The translations under genes were made by a program, and so were the position numbers. Under the pieces are notes generated by a model, which saw only the letters and a program-made list of their open reading frames with translations, ran no database searches and had not been told where the DNA came from. A stretch of DNA of 64,000 nucleotides from Sphagnum compactum (taxonomy: Eukaryota > Bryophyta > Sphagnopsida > Sphagnales), in assembly GCA_965153455.1 (NCBI GenBank), contig OZ234493.1, positions 6,686,213 through 6,750,212 of the forward strand, read 5' to 3'. Below are positions 1-11,524 of this stretch, piece after piece; the stretch's first letter is position 1, and each line of letters starts with the position of its first letter.

Positions 1-722
1 CGGTCCATGAGCCTGGTGCAGTTGATGTGCTCCCCATCGCTCCTTTCAAAATTCAATTCAGTAGCAGTTCACAGGCTGCACAACATGACAAGCGCACCAA
101 ATAATATAAATTTCTATTAGCCTCGGCTCTCAATTCGTCTCTCTCTCTCTTCAATAACTGTAACTGCTTTGATCTTTCCGTCCCTATGTTACGAATCACA
201 ACTCTGTAACGCAATCAATTTACCAGTTCATAATCTTACATTTACGGCTACATTTACCAATTCAAAATTATCCAAGCAAATTGCTAGAGGAATGTTCTCA
301 GGGGATTGTTGTAGGAAGAGAACTCAGAAATCGACTAGACAAAATCCAGTCAGCAATCCGAAGATTTCAAAATTCAAGACCAGCACCAATTCACAAAGGC
401 TGCGCACATCACCTTCTCTCATGCACTCACAGAAACAAGAAATATTAGATTATCTTTCTCGGAGTGAACTAAGTTACTGTTTTGATCTGTCACTAAAAAT
501 TTAGAAGACATTGAGGAAGAGAACTCAGAAAATGCCCAAGTCACAATCAAGTCAGCAATCCGAAGATTTCAAATTTCAAGCCCAGCTAGCTCATTACTGA
601 AGGGTATTATTTATTATACGTAGTTCACATCAGATCGCTCTCTCTCTCCAAATACTAGAAAACAGTCGCTCTAGCCAGGAATATGAAATTGCGTTGAGAT
701 ATATCACTTACAGGGACTCTGT
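1..722. repeat. Degenerate direct repeats, no gene
   Basis: No convincing coding region. A segment near 310-385 (GAAGAGAACTCAGAAA, then CAGTCAGCAATCCGAAG, then TTTCAAAATTCAAG) recurs at about 512-582, and its last part also resembles 45-85. CT-rich runs sit at about 140-152 and 640-650. The reading frame at 169-504 starts at a non-ATG codon and lies across one of these repeats, so I treat it as chance. Confidence 0.4.
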
Positions 723-779
723 TTATTCAAAGAAGCGCAGGAATTGCGCGACGTAAATCCAACAAGAAAACAGCAAAGA

Positions 780-1661
780 ATGCCAATGAGTTGAGCTGAG
801 CTTCGCAGTGGGCGCACGATTTATACACGCTTGCGGGCCAGGTTTGGTTGGGGTAGTTTCCGTTCCAGGCTTTTTTGCAAATATTTTGTGGGTCCCGAAG
901 GCATGGTATAACCGGCTGACTGAGGTGGAGAGTTCGGGGACTAAGGTCGACGCTGGCGAGATGCCAATGAGTTGAGCTTCGCAGTGGGCGCACGATTTAT
1001 ACACGCTTGCGGGCCAGGTTTGGTTGGGGTAGTTTCCGTTCCAGGCTTTTTTGCAAATATTTTGTGGGTCCAGAAGGCATGGTATAACCGGCTGACTGAG
1101 GTGGAGAGTTCGGGGACTAAGGTCGACGCTGGCGAGATGCCAATGAGTTGAGCTTTGGACTGGGCGCACGATTTATACACGCTTGCGAGCCAGATTTGGT
1201 GGGGGTAGTTTCCTTTGCAGGCTCTTTTGCAAATATTTTGTGGGTCCAGAAGGCATGGTATAACCGGCTGACTGAGGTGGAGAGTTCGGGGACTAAGGTC
1301 GACGCTGGCGAGATGCCAATGAGTTGAGCTTTGGACTGGGCGCACGATTTATACACGCTTGCGAGCCAGATTTGGTTGGGGTGGTTTCCTTTGCAGGCTC
1401 TTTTGCAAATATTTTGTGGGTCCAGAAGGCATGGTATAACCGGCTGACTGAGGTGGAGAGTTCGGGGACTAAGGTCGACGCTGGCGAGATGCCAATGAGT
1501 TGAGCTTTGCAGTGGGCGCACGCTTTATACACGTTGCGCGCCAGGTGGGATTGGGGTAGTTTCCTTTGCAGGCTTTTTTGCAAATATTTTGTGGGTCTAG
1601 AAGGCATGGTATAACCGGCGGACTGAGGTGGAGAGTTCGGGGACTAAGGTCGACGCTGGCG
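780..1661. repeat. Satellite: five tandem units of 176 bp
   Basis: The phrase ATGCCAATGAGTTGAGCT starts at 780, 961, 1137, 1313 and 1489. Spacings are 181, 176, 176 and 176 bp, and the last unit is about 175 bp. The first unit carries an extra GAGCT (181 bp). Units are nearly identical, differing at a few positions (for example GTTTCCGTTCC against GTTTCCTTTGC), which means recent amplification or homogenisation. Because 176 is not a multiple of three, the same minus-strand peptide appears in overlapping frames. Those frames follow from the repeat and are not genes. Confidence 0.95.
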
Positions 1662-1916
1662 GGGCCGCAGAGAGCGTAGTTAGTTAGTGTTACTAGTAAC
1701 TAATTACACTAGCTAACCAAGAATGCTGATTAGCTTACAATAGTAAGTGCTCATGGGTCCGCCAGACCTACTAGTGCAATAGTATTACATTTGCCAATTT
1801 TAGAAGCTCAGGGAATCACTAGCCAGACAATCGTGCTGATTATGAAAGCCTAGGTGCACATTTGTCAGATTGTTTGTGGCAGGGTAGTGAATAATGTAGG
1901 TGAGCTAGTACTACAC
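1662..1916. other. Short spacer without recognisable features
   Basis: Unique-looking AT-rich sequence with a small palindrome, GTTACTAGTAAC, near 1687. No coding support. Confidence 0.4.
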
Positions 1917-2015
1917 GGCCAAGGCAAATTGACCACAACATTGGGATCATGGTAAAAACCCATTTAAATTGCTTATAAATATTTACCCTGGCCTCATAAT
2001 AGAGTCCCTTTGTCC
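1917..2015 (+). mobile_element. Solo end of a CATGGTAAAA-family element
   Basis: GGCCAAGGCAAATTGACC at 1917 followed by TTGGGATCATGGTAAAAACC matches the left arm of the palindrome at 13091-13207. The sequence after it (CATTTAAATTG, then a CTAAACATTA-like stretch, then AGAGTC) resembles the terminal repeats at 54697 and 57308. No matching inverted end was found nearby, so this looks like a truncated copy. A further CCATGGTAAAAACC lies at about 2108. Confidence 0.55.
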
Positions 2016-2217
2016 TTCCTTTCAACAAGTGTAAATACTGTACTCCCCAGTCCTGAGAGAGCCTGGGTGGTGGCACGCCTTGGCTGTGAACTGGCACGTT
2101 CACTGGTACCATGGTAAAAACCAGTGTCAAATGTGGGTATATCTTTTACCTCATATATCCTTCGAATACGGATAAACTATATTATTTATCCTAACTTAGT
2201 CTCTAACAGTCAATATA

Positions 2218-2829
2218 CAGTAAACCCCTTTTTTACCACTTTTTTTGGTGACACTAATGAATTGTGATTTAAATATGTATAGTCACATTCCATATAAATC
2301 ACTGCAAGATTGTGGCGACTATTGACAAAATAATGTAACAAATAATCATTTTATGCTAGAATAAAGGTGTCGATTGTTTAAATTTTCTGCATGGGTTATT
2401 CTAAGTTTTACTATGCATTATTAGATGTGGAGAAGCTCATGATTTCTGCTTGTTTTAATGTGACGATTTACATTGAGTTTGAGCTCCTTAATTAAGAGCT
2501 TGTGTATTGTCAACTAGATTTTTTTAATTAATTTTTTTTTCATTCATGACAAGTTTACATATCTTTTGTTTCTCTGCATTTGAAAATTGTGGTTTTTTTT
2601 CTTTTTAGCTGAATTCATTGTTGTTAAGTTTGCACAATTTGACTCACATTGCCAAAGGGAATTACACTTTACAAAGCCCTAGATTTTCTCATTATAGTCA
2701 AATTTACAAAAAAAAAGCTTTGCAAATATTTTGTGCTACTAATGAATAGTGTTTATGATTAAAACAAATGGTTACCAAAAATGTGTGACAGAAACAAAAA
2801 TGTGACTAAAATTATAAAGGGGGTTACTG
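2218..2829. mobile_element. Pogo/Emigrant-like MITE with TA target site
   Basis: The left end is TA then CAGTAAACCCCTTT at 2218. The right end is AAAGGGGGTTACTG, finishing at 2829 and followed by TA. The inverted ends agree at nearly every base over about 14 bp. Insertion at TA and ends starting CAGTAAA resemble plant Emigrant/pogo-type MITEs (known family pattern). The 612-bp interior is AT-rich with no transposase. A short internal direct repeat (ACTAATGAAT) lies near both ends. Confidence 0.6.
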
Positions 2830-4700
2830 TACTTGCATCATGCACGCACTCACAATATTTTATTCTGAAATATTTTATTCCATCCTTACCCTTGGATATA
2901 TGCAAGACATATTTGTGCCTAGGAGGGGTATTTGCCAAAAATCCAAGTAAGTAGGATAAGGTCAGTAGGCTACAAAACTTATATATATCAAAATTATTTT
3001 TGTGGGTGTTTTCAATTCTAACAAGTTGTTGGGATTTGTTGGTATCAATTCTATCAATATGTTGGTGTTTTGAAATCTGTCAACTTATTGAAGGTTGACA
3101 AGCCATTGAGCAGGACAATTAATCCTAAACACATATGTAGTCCATATCTGATTCACAAAATCCTCACAAATTTCTTCAGTTGCAAAAAAAATCAAAAATG
3201 ACAGCTCCTACTCTTGAAAGACATTAAAAGAAAAAAAAAAGATTCCATCACCTCCTCCCATTGTAACAAGAAAACACACACCAAAAATAAAAAATAAAAC
3301 AAAAAAAATCTTGCTCCTGCAGCACTTTCATTATTGTTTCCCATTGGTGTTTCATTTATTTTCTTGCTGCAACCATAAATAAATAAAAGAAGTGAGAAAT
3401 TGTTTCTTAGAGCTCGAATTTTAAGAAAAACCCAACCAAAACCAAATCAATGCTCATCCACAACTCATAACAGGTTTTTCCAACTGGTGCACCCCTGGAT
3501 GCTGGGTCACTCTGGCCCCTGAATTAAACACCACAACCGGTCACATAAAATTTACAGGTCAAACAAGGTAATCGAAGCATAGGTAGTTTTGAGAACAAAT
3601 CAGAACTTACTCCCTAGAATAGACGAAGTTACTAACTTTTGCAAGAGCTAACTTTTGCAGGAGCCCACTCCTCGTGAGTACCTCTGTTCCAAGAAGTAGC
3701 TTCTTACTTCATTCTCTTACCTGTGACAGGCTGGGAGTTGGGCAGTCTAGAATGTGAACAAATTCTTTACAATTGTTATACAGTATGAATTTAATATTAA
3801 GAATGATGTGTGTTAGAAACACATAAAATAAACAGCTAGTTGTGTATTGGCTTTGCCCTAAAAATGAACATGATTTATTTTCAGGTGGGCCCATATATCA
3901 AGTAGCAGAGCCAATAAGAAATGATCAGGATTTGTCTTTATGCCAACCAAATGAAGTAGTCAGGGTGTGACAAAAAACGAGGGCACAAACAAACAAAATG
4001 CAAAACACGTATATACTGAACGACAAATACACTCTCCGAATTTCACACTGGCCTAAGCCAGTGGCCACCTAAATTCTATCCAAAAAACAGCAAAGAAACC
4101 GCCTTCTTCATCATAGAGAGGCTTGAGGTTTCCAAGGGGTCATATTGCTCTAATCTCACTCTCTTGAGCCCACTGGCCTCTCTTCTCAAAGTCTTCAGAC
4201 CCACACAAATCCCGGACCACATTGGACTTCCACGGGAACTCTAATTCTAGCTTACATACGGTACTATAAATCCCTCAACCCACACAAATCACACGATCTG
4301 GTTTCCTTGACACCATCGCTCCATTTGACAAGACAGAAGACAGGAATACAACACATCAACTTCCTCTAGTCATTGCTTCAAGAATCCTTACAAAGAACTA
4401 CACCCATATTGTGTATGATCGACCTTGTAGATTCAATGGATTGTTGCAGTCCTTCGGAGTTCCCAAAATCAAGGTACTCGCTCTTGACCAGCAAGACAAT
4501 AAAAGCCAGACACGAACAAAACCCAAACACAGACTTTTAAGAAGAGTTGTTGGCCACTCTCGAGACCTCTAGAACTTCTCATCATTCCCCCTTCTCAACC
4601 ATCAAATCCAGTTTTAAGATAGATATTCTGCTTCCCTGAGTACATTGCACAGCGGATTGTCTCGTATTTTCCCCTAAGATAGAGATTTATGAAAACTTCA
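2830..4700. other. Intergenic, no supported gene
   Basis: AT-rich sequence with A and T homopolymers. The minus-strand frames at 3709-3894 and 4687-4956 have no recognisable domain. The lower end may contain the 3' LTR of the adjacent gypsy element, but I could not identify a matching second LTR. Confidence 0.35.
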
Positions 4701-4703
4701 CTC

Positions 4704-4718
4704 TCACAACTTCCCCCT
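4704..4718 (-). promoter_or_regulatory. Candidate polypurine tract of the gypsy element
   Basis: On the minus strand the sequence reads GTGAAGGGGGAAGTTG followed by TGAGAG. A purine run then TG is what is expected at the junction of a retrotransposon's internal region with its 3' LTR. It lies about 400 bp past the end of the integrase. No LTR pair was found, so this remains tentative. Confidence 0.25.
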
Positions 4719-5109
4719 TCACAAAACAAAAACCTGCACTACTTATCTTCTCTACATCAAATCCTTCCGCCATTGCTCCGCCAGATCTCCCCCGAGTGCA
4801 CCTCCCCTTGCAGCTCCCTTGCCACACCATCATCCTACGTCCAGAAATAACACATACATACCAAACAGAAGAAAACGACACCAAAGCTTCAATGCTACCA
4901 AACATTGGCGCATCTCCATTCTGCAACCTTCCTTGTCTCCATGCCGTCAATAGCAAAAACTCCCAGCCACCACAGAAAAAAAAACATGTTTCATTGAAAA
5001 ACCCTAAACTACTTTCTGTTCACACTCAAAACCCTAAAGCTAAAAATTTGTTACACATGTGACACCTCCTTCCTTGATTTATCTGTGTCCGCACAGATTC
5101 TAGATTTAA

Positions 5110-6009
5110 TGAAACACCTACAGATCACGTTTAGCACATTCCCATTGCTTGCCATCAATTTCTTGTAGGATACAGACTCGGCAACCATCATCAAACTCTT
5201 TGCAGCCCTTCTCGTTTTTGTATTTCACAAAGGTATACGGACCTTCCCGATTTGCAAGTAGTGCTCTCTTTTTCCCTGGCTTTTGTGTTCACCATGGTTC
5301 TTCCTTCTTCCAACCTTAAGAATTCTTGTTTGCCTTTCCATGCAGCATAGCTTCTGCGGTGTCTCTTCTATGTTTGGTCCACATTTTCCAACACAGATGA
5401 GTCCATATTAGAAATGAGCTTGAGTTTTTCCACCATTAGCTGCATCATCTCATCCAAGGTGAGTTCATCCTTTTGCACATTAGTGAATGCAAAAAGGCCA
5501 TTGTCACATGTGAGCCTTGGGGTTCTCTCAGTTAGCACCATAAAAGGAGAAAACCTAGTGCTGGCCTGGACACCACATCTATAACCAAACAAAATCCATG
5601 GTAACTGGAGGTCCCAGTTATCCAAATCAATAGATGACACCATAGATAATCCATTCTTCAAAGTCTTGATCATTTTCTCCACCATTCCATTGCATTGAGG
5701 CCATTGTGGAGCTATGAACTGATGAGTAATCCCATATTTTTTACACATCAGATCGAATTCAGCCATCCACTCACCTCCATTGTCAATGAGTATGAATCTA
5801 GGCACACCAAATCTGCATATGATTTCCTCTTTCAGAAATCTAGCGGCAGTGGCAGCATCATGGTGTTTAACAGGTTTTGCTTCGCACCACTTTGAGTAGT
5901 GGTCAATGGCAACCAAAGCATACCTATTTCCATTTTTAGTTTCAGGCAAAGGTCCCGCAGTATCTAGTGCCACCTTGTAGAAAAGGTCACAGACAGGAAT
6001 ACTCTTCAT
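5110..6009 (-). pseudogene. Gypsy integrase core and GPY/F module (broken)
   Basis: The open frame 6009-5368 carries the integrase catalytic core: the first Asp in VALDTAGPLPE, the second in LIDNGGEW, and the Glu in NGMVEKMIKTLKNG, matching a D,D,E arrangement. In a shifted frame further downstream, ANREGPYTFVKYKNEKG is the GPY/F motif found at the C-terminus of gypsy integrases, ending near 5115. A stop and at least one frameshift separate the two. No chromodomain was seen. The product would join element cDNA to host DNA, but this copy cannot make the full protein. Confidence 0.88.
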
Positions 6010-6051
6010 CTCCTTAATACCGGATTTGATGCTTCTTGAACTTTTGGTAAG

Positions 6052-6414
6052 CTAACAAGGTTGGCATTGTCTCACCACCATCCTCATAGATTCTGTTCTG
6101 TCATGCCAAAAAACCTTTTTTCTGACCTCGGCCAATGTCCTTCCTTCACTGAGATGTCCAATCTCCTCGTGTATGCTCTTGACCAACACATGTCTCTCCT
6201 CAAGTTTTCGTACCACCAAATCTTTGAAAAACAACGTATCTTCTCTCCAATGGTAATTCAATAGTCTTCTTTTTGCTCGATCAATCTCAGGAGCATCATC
6301 TAGCACTTGATCCAAAATTCCTCCAAACAACAGGACCATACAGATGGTCCATATGTCCATCCTTCCAGATGTCCATATGTTTCCCTTTCTCGTCCACTCC
6401 ATTGTCCTCTTCAT
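6052..6414 (-). pseudogene. Gypsy integrase zinc-binding (H2C2) segment
   Basis: The frame includes HEEIGHLSEGRTLAEVRKK, then the tail VVRQCQPC. This fits the His-His-Cys-Cys zinc-binding region that precedes the integrase core in Ty3/gypsy polyproteins. A stop just after it breaks the join with the core at 6009. The residues upstream are not recognised. Confidence 0.75.
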
Positions 6415-6454
6415 TGTTACTCACATCAATGGAGTTCATTTCTGCATCCACCAT

Positions 6455-7060
6455 CTATTGAGCTTCACAAACCAATCCCCAATAGTCAGCATCTATTATT
6501 GAAGCCCCTTTTGCCCTTTTTTTTGGAATGGGTGCTTTAGCTAAGAGATTGGAATTTTCTTCAGCAAATTCCCCAAACAAATTAATTTCTTCATGTCCTT
6601 CTTTTTGCATCAGTTCAACATCAACAGACTGGGATAGGGTGAGGATATGCGGACTCAAGGCAGAGGAATTCCAGACTTGTACCACATTAGCATCCTTCTT
6701 CTCATCCTGTACCTCCATCCCAAAGTCCTCATCCTCATCATGTGAATCAACTAGGTTACGGCTCAACACATCAACATTTGCATGCCTAACTCCTGCTCTG
6801 TGGACAATTTTGAAATTGAAGTCTTGGAGCATGGAGATCCATCTGCCTCTCTTGCCAAATGGATCAGAAACTGTTGCAAGCCATTCTAATGACTTGTGGT
6901 CAGTCCTAACAACAAAGGAGGCCTAATGCAAATACTGTCGAAAATGCATTATCCCCCATATTAGAGCATAGCACTCACCTTCCATAGGGTGGAACTTCCT
7001 TTGTGAGGGCGTAAGACCCTTACTTGCATATGCTATAACACATTCATGCTTATCTTACTT
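6455..7060 (-). pseudogene. Gypsy RNase H domain remnant
   Basis: The minus-strand translation gives GECYALIWGIMHFRQYLH, then VVRTDHKSLEWLATVSDPFG, then FKIVHRAGVRHANVDVLSRN. These are hallmark stretches of the RNase H and tether region of gypsy polyproteins. A stop lies at about 6925. The acidic linker after it (down to 6455) leads toward the integrase. Confidence 0.82.
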
Positions 7061-7486
7061 CTAGGATAAAACTGACCCTACTCTTTTATCGACCAATCTA
7101 CATCAAGTATGAAGGGTCTTTCAAAATCAAGCCTTACAAGGATAGGAGCTTTAATCAACCTGAGTTTGAGTGCATCAAAGGCTTCTTAACAAGCAGGGTC
7201 CAAAAAAAACCCTGATCCTTCTTGGTCAGGTCAAAAAGTGGTACATCAATTTTTGCATACCCACGTACAAAGTTCATGTAATATCCTGTCAAACCTAAAA
7301 AGGCCCACACATTAGTCATAGACCTGGGTACTGGAAAGTCCTTAACAGCTTATACATTCTTTGGATCAGGATATGAGCCTTGTCTGGTCACAACATGTCC
7401 TAGAAATACAATCTGTTGTGCACCAAAAGAGCATTTTCTAGGGTTTAACTTCAAATTTACCTCCCGCAATCGTGGAAGAACAGCCT

Positions 7487-7930
7487 TCAAATTGTAAGGT
7501 GTTCTTCCCATGTTTGGTTGTGTATGTTGACATCATCAACAAAGACCTTCAAGAATTGGTTTATCCAATCTTTAAATATTTCTGCCATGGTTCTGGAAAA
7601 CGTCCCTGTTGCATTCTTTAGTTCGAATGGCATCACAGTCCTGTCATAAAGACTAGACTTTGTTATTACGGCTGTTTTTTTTACGTAATTTGGCGACATT
7701 CGGATCTGCCAAAAGCCAGATTACAAATCCAATGCACTAAACCATTGGCTACTTCCCATCTGGGAGAGAACAGTATCAATCAAAGGCATTGGGAATGAAT
7801 CCCTTCTCGTCTGCATATTCAATGGTCTGTAATCGCCACAGACACACCTGCTGCCATCCTTCTTAACAAGCAAACTGACTTCGCAAGCATATTCAAAGTC
7901 ACTATTTTTCATCTTACCAAGCTTGATCAA
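7487..7930 (-). pseudogene. Gypsy reverse transcriptase remnant
   Basis: Segment 7930-7721 contains SLLVKKDGSRCVCGDYRPLN and FPMPLIDTVLSQMGSSQWFS, the early RT fingers and palm motifs. Segment 7699-7487 contains MPFELKNATGTFSRTMAEI and LKVFVDDVNIHN, in which FVDD stands for the usual Y/F-x-DD active site. The two pieces lie in different frames. Together they represent most of the RT palm. Continuation toward RNase H (7480-7060) is present but broken. Confidence 0.85.
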
Positions 7931-8740
7931 TGCCTAAATCTATTTGTTCACTTTAGCTTCTTCCCAATAAGATAGCCTCCTAGGTGTGGTGCAACATGGG
8001 GGAAAACCTTGGGTGTCAATTGCATGTTCTCCTATCATGCCGCACCCCAATTCCCCTTTGTGCCAAACAAAGACATCCTTAAAGTCCTCTAACAGAGTCC
8101 ATAGCTCCTCAGCCTGGTTCTTACTAAGGGCCTAGTCAAACTTTATCCCGCTCCGTATTTCATCCCACCTTTCATCCCTAGATGGAACAACCTATTGCAT
8201 ATTTGCATGATCCAAATGCACTGGATTAGGCACAGGCATAATGACAGAAATTCCCTTGAGTTTTTCTGATTCTTCAGCAGCTGCCCATTGAAGCCAATCA
8301 ACATAATCATCCCCTTCTATAATGTATTCGTCCAATAGTCTATCGTGTTGATCTTGTAATATCAAATTCATAATTTGATTGGCGGACTTTTGTTGAAGAA
8401 GATGGTCTAGTCCCTTGTCCTTCAGATCATCTTCAGATGTTGCGTCATTCTCCTACATGGTCAAACTGAACTGAACATTTTCCTCATCAGTCTCACTCCC
8501 AAATTCAGTTGTGTTGTCATCAGATGATCCTTCATCATCAAGATGGTTCGAACCTAAAGAACATTCGCCTTTCCAAGTCAATCCCTTCTCAAATAGGTCC
8601 TTTGATTTGAGCTGCTAGAATATTTTGCCAAGATTCTTAATGGGTCCCACATAAGAGGTTGGTTGTGTCTCCCCATGCTGTACAATGTTTACAACATTCA
8701 AAGGGAGCATCTCCACATTAACCCCAGGTCCATGCCTAAC

Positions 8741-9061
8741 CTATATAGTGCCTTTTTCCACATCAACCACTGCCCCAATCTTCATGAGGAAGTCCAAACC
8801 TAAGAAGAGGTCATATGTATCTGTATCCACCACCAAAAACACCATATTGTGAACAACATTGCCAACTCGCACAGGTATGTCATCTAGCCTTCCCAAAGCA
8901 GTGGTAACAGTCCTTGATGTTGTCTTGTATGTCTCATGTCCTGAAACCAAATGCATGATCCCAAGCTCTCGTACTATACTGGCTGCCATTACTAACATAG
9001 ATGCACCAATGTCCACAAGTCCTTCAATCATCCCATTGTTGATTTCAATAGGCAAGTGCAT
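8741..9061 (-). pseudogene. Gypsy aspartic protease (retropepsin-like)
   Basis: The frame gives LPIEINNGMIEGLVDIGASM, where DIGAS replaces the usual D-T/S-G-A/S active-site triplet, and later YDLFLGLDFLMKIGA, the conserved GxDFL stretch of gypsy proteases. The start given is only the first ATG. The true reading frame runs back into gag at about 9100, where RISLTPMETIMKILGELEYL and EGLVKLARRR are seen. The Thr-to-Ile change at DIGAS would be expected to weaken or abolish activity. Confidence 0.85.
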
Positions 9062-9089
9062 GGTTTTACTTCTCTGTTCACAGAAATCC

Positions 9090-9440
9090 TTCTGACAATA
9101 GGGGTGTTGTTGACAATAACAACCTAATTCCTACCGGCCTCTTCATCCTTCCTTCTTCTAGCCAGTTTAACCAACCCTTCAAGATATTCCAATTCTCCAA
9201 GAATCTTCATGATTGTCTCCATTGGGGTTAGAGAAATCCGGCCCTTCATAAAATGTAGAAGTATTTTTTATCTTGCACCAAAATCAGGCATTGCCTCCCT
9301 TGTCTTGTCTCCTGCATCAGCGCCCTCAGCTTGTTCAGCAACTCTTTCTGCTTCATTCGCCTGCACTGGGAGTCTTCTTTTGGGAATCCTGTTTCCAGAT
9401 GTCAAATGGTGATTGGCACCACAAATCCTATTCAATTCAT
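9090..9440 (-). pseudogene. Gypsy gag C-terminal segment
   Basis: Minus-strand translation begins with ICGANHHLTSGNRIPKRRLP, a remnant of a zinc knuckle and basic tail, followed by an Ala/Glu-rich linker and then the GELEYLEGLVKLARRR block that precedes the protease. At least two stops interrupt it (near 9255 and 9125). Confidence 0.55.
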
Positions 9441-9479
9441 TCAAGTAAATTTTTTTTTTGAAAACCTTCCTAATTGAAT

Positions 9480-9965
9480 CAACTATAAATTAATTGAAAC
9501 TTAACTAAAACTTAACTAAAAATCAACTAAAAATTTAATTAAGGTTAATTAGGATTTAATCGAAAGTTAATTAAAATTTAACGAGGACTTAACTAGGACT
9601 TAACTTTTAATTAAGTCTTAGTTAATGTTAGCCAACTGGGAGTTAACTAAAGTTAACTAAAAGTTAATTAGGATTTAACTAGGAATCAATTAAGGTTAGC
9701 TAAGATCTAACTAAGACTTAATTGGACATTAATTAAAAAGTTAACTGGGATTTAACTTGGACTCAACTAGAAATAAATTAAAGTTAACTAAGACTTAATT
9801 GGGAGCTAACTAAAAGGTATTTATGAATTTAATTGGGACTTAATTCAAAGTTGATTGGGAGTTAACTTGGATTAAAATTTAACTAAAACCAAACTAAAAT
9901 TAATTAGAAATGAACTAAAAATGAACTAAAATTGAATTGAACTAAACTAAGAATTAGGTACAAGT
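9480..9965. repeat. Degenerate TTAACTAAAA/TTAATTAGGA microsatellite-like tract
   Basis: About 480 bp are built almost wholly from variants of a 10-12 bp word such as TTAACTAAAA, TTAATTAGGATT and CTTAACTAGGA. Copies are imperfect and the phase drifts. The repeat abuts the 5' end of the gypsy remnant, just where a leader and 5' LTR would be expected. No coding frames cross it. Confidence 0.85.
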
Positions 9966-10159
9966 TCAATACAAGTTATGGATGAACATTCAAAAAAATG
10001 AACCCCATGACATTAACATCCATAACATTCTTTGGGTTTTTTTAACACATGTTGAAATTAACATTTTCCCGTGCTAAATGGCATTGCGAGATACACGAGC
10101 TATGTTACCCCAAGTTGTCTGTTCTCAAGTCTTACCTTTTGAAAGCTTAATGACTCAGT

Positions 10160-11215
10160 TTTATCCTTAGTTGCAAGTTTTTTTGGCGAATTGCCTACAC
10201 GAGCAAAAATTTGCCTCACTTCTAACAAATTCTCTTTCAAATATCATGCAAAGATGTTTTCACTCATGTGCGAATCCAAGGGCAAGCACTTGGTTATTAG
10301 CTCGTCCTACCACACTTGTCTTTTGTCTATCCCTAGCCCACTTCCTTATAGCACTATGTACCTGTCTTGGCTTGTCACATCCTACCGTGGCCATACCATT
10401 GACGACCTAGGTACCCATTTGCTTCAGTGCCCCTACGATAATGAGCGTATGGTAGCACACGATACACTTCAGATACTATTACAACTATTACTTTAGAGAA
10501 TGGAGCACATGTTCAAAAGGAGGTTTTGCCACCTTTTCCTTCGTCACACCTGACGACAAGTCGATAGCCTTATCACCAGAATTGCTTCTGAACCTTGATG
10601 GATGTTGTCATTGTTAATTCAACTCACACATATATGGTGCAACGAGCATTGACAACAATGGCACGTGCAACGATGATGGCTGCTTAGTAGAAAAAACGAT
10701 CATACGTTAAACGAACACTAGGCGATGATTTCATTCCCTTTACTATTGAGACATATGGGTGTCTTCATTCTCGTTTTGATTCATTTTTTATTGTTTGTGC
10801 AAAGACCACTATCACACGTCACAATAGTCTTATTTATTTCCCTCAATGTTTGTTTTTTACTATCGACAACGCATGTCCATAGCCCTACAACGTGCACAAC
10901 CATAACAATTCTTCAACGAGCTATTACACTTGGTCAAAGTTCCTTGTCTCTTCCACACATCATAGCTAATGCACCTCCATCACTAGCCAATTTGTGGTAG
11001 AGGATAGCTCTTTTGTCTAAAGTCTTCTTTGTAATTGTTGATTTTTTTTCATAGCCATGGGTTCTCTGTGTGTAAGGTTTTTACCTAGTTTTTGTTGATT
11101 GTTTGATTTTGTTTTTTCTTGGGGTTCTATTTACTTGTGTTTTCATTACCTTGTACTTTTGCTAAATGGGTTGCTATCCTCGATTTTTTTTACAAGGTTT
11201 TTTTTTATACCTCTT
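10160..11215 (+). mobile_element. 3' part of a non-LTR (LINE-like) retrotransposon
   Basis: Scattered plus-strand peptides line up with the region after the reverse transcriptase of a plant LINE-like family: CANPRASTWLLARPTT and CLGLSHPTVA in one frame, GHTIDDLGTHLLQCPYDNER then AHDTLQ in the next, and later a QRAITL-like stretch and SLPHIIANAPPSLANLW ending near 11000. The Cys/His block around GTHLLQCP is the usual post-RT zinc-finger-like segment. Frameshifts and stops are frequent. The 3' untranslated tail (about 10975-11215) is shared with 55500-55795, which supports a common 3' end. No 5' part or RT core was found. Confidence 0.7.
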
Positions 11216-11524
11216 AATTAGTTTGAAACTGCTGTTTTTTTGGTAATAGCCTTGGCACTTCATAGTCTTTGACCAATTACTTAGTCCATATCTAACCAAC
11301 ACAAGTAAACATTGTTTAGGCAAGTCATATTAGGACAAGATTGGTATGGTTACCGAGCAAGCACTCAACAAGATAAACAAATTTACATTTTGGCATTGGG
11401 CACGACACATATGCAAGCCAATGCCTGTTAGAAAAATTATTTTCAAACTTTTTTATTATACTTAAATTGTGACAAATGTTTTAGCTATTTTTCTTGCATC
11501 GCCATTTTTATTTTTTAAAAAAAA

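Larger units (their letters stand above)
5110..9440 (-). mobile_element. Decayed Ty3/gypsy LTR retrotransposon, internal region
   Basis: Read on the minus strand, the domain order is gag end with a zinc-knuckle-like remnant (about 9440-9090), aspartic protease (9061-8741), reverse transcriptase (about 7930-7487), RNase H (about 7060-6770), integrase zinc finger (6414-6052), integrase core (6009-5368) and GPY/F module (about 5250-5115). Integrase after RNase H is the Ty3/gypsy order. Many frameshifts and stops separate the pieces, so the copy is dead. Neither LTR nor a primer-binding site was recognised. The 5' flank beyond 9480 is occupied by a degenerate short repeat instead. Confidence 0.9.

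Noticed and set aside
723-1607. Overlapping minus-strand frames of 88-148 codons with the same peptide
   Set aside because: They arise because a 176-bp unit is repeated and shifts frame each time. No start or domain supports a gene.
1840-2130. 96-codon minus-strand frame
   Set aside because: It covers the CATGGTAAAA-family element end and has no recognisable domain.
4687-4956. 89-codon minus-strand frame
   Set aside because: No domain, and it overlaps a possible polypurine tract and LTR region.
4000-10100. LTR pair for the gypsy element
   Set aside because: I compared the flanks for direct repeats and for a tRNA-Met-type primer site and found none I could defend.
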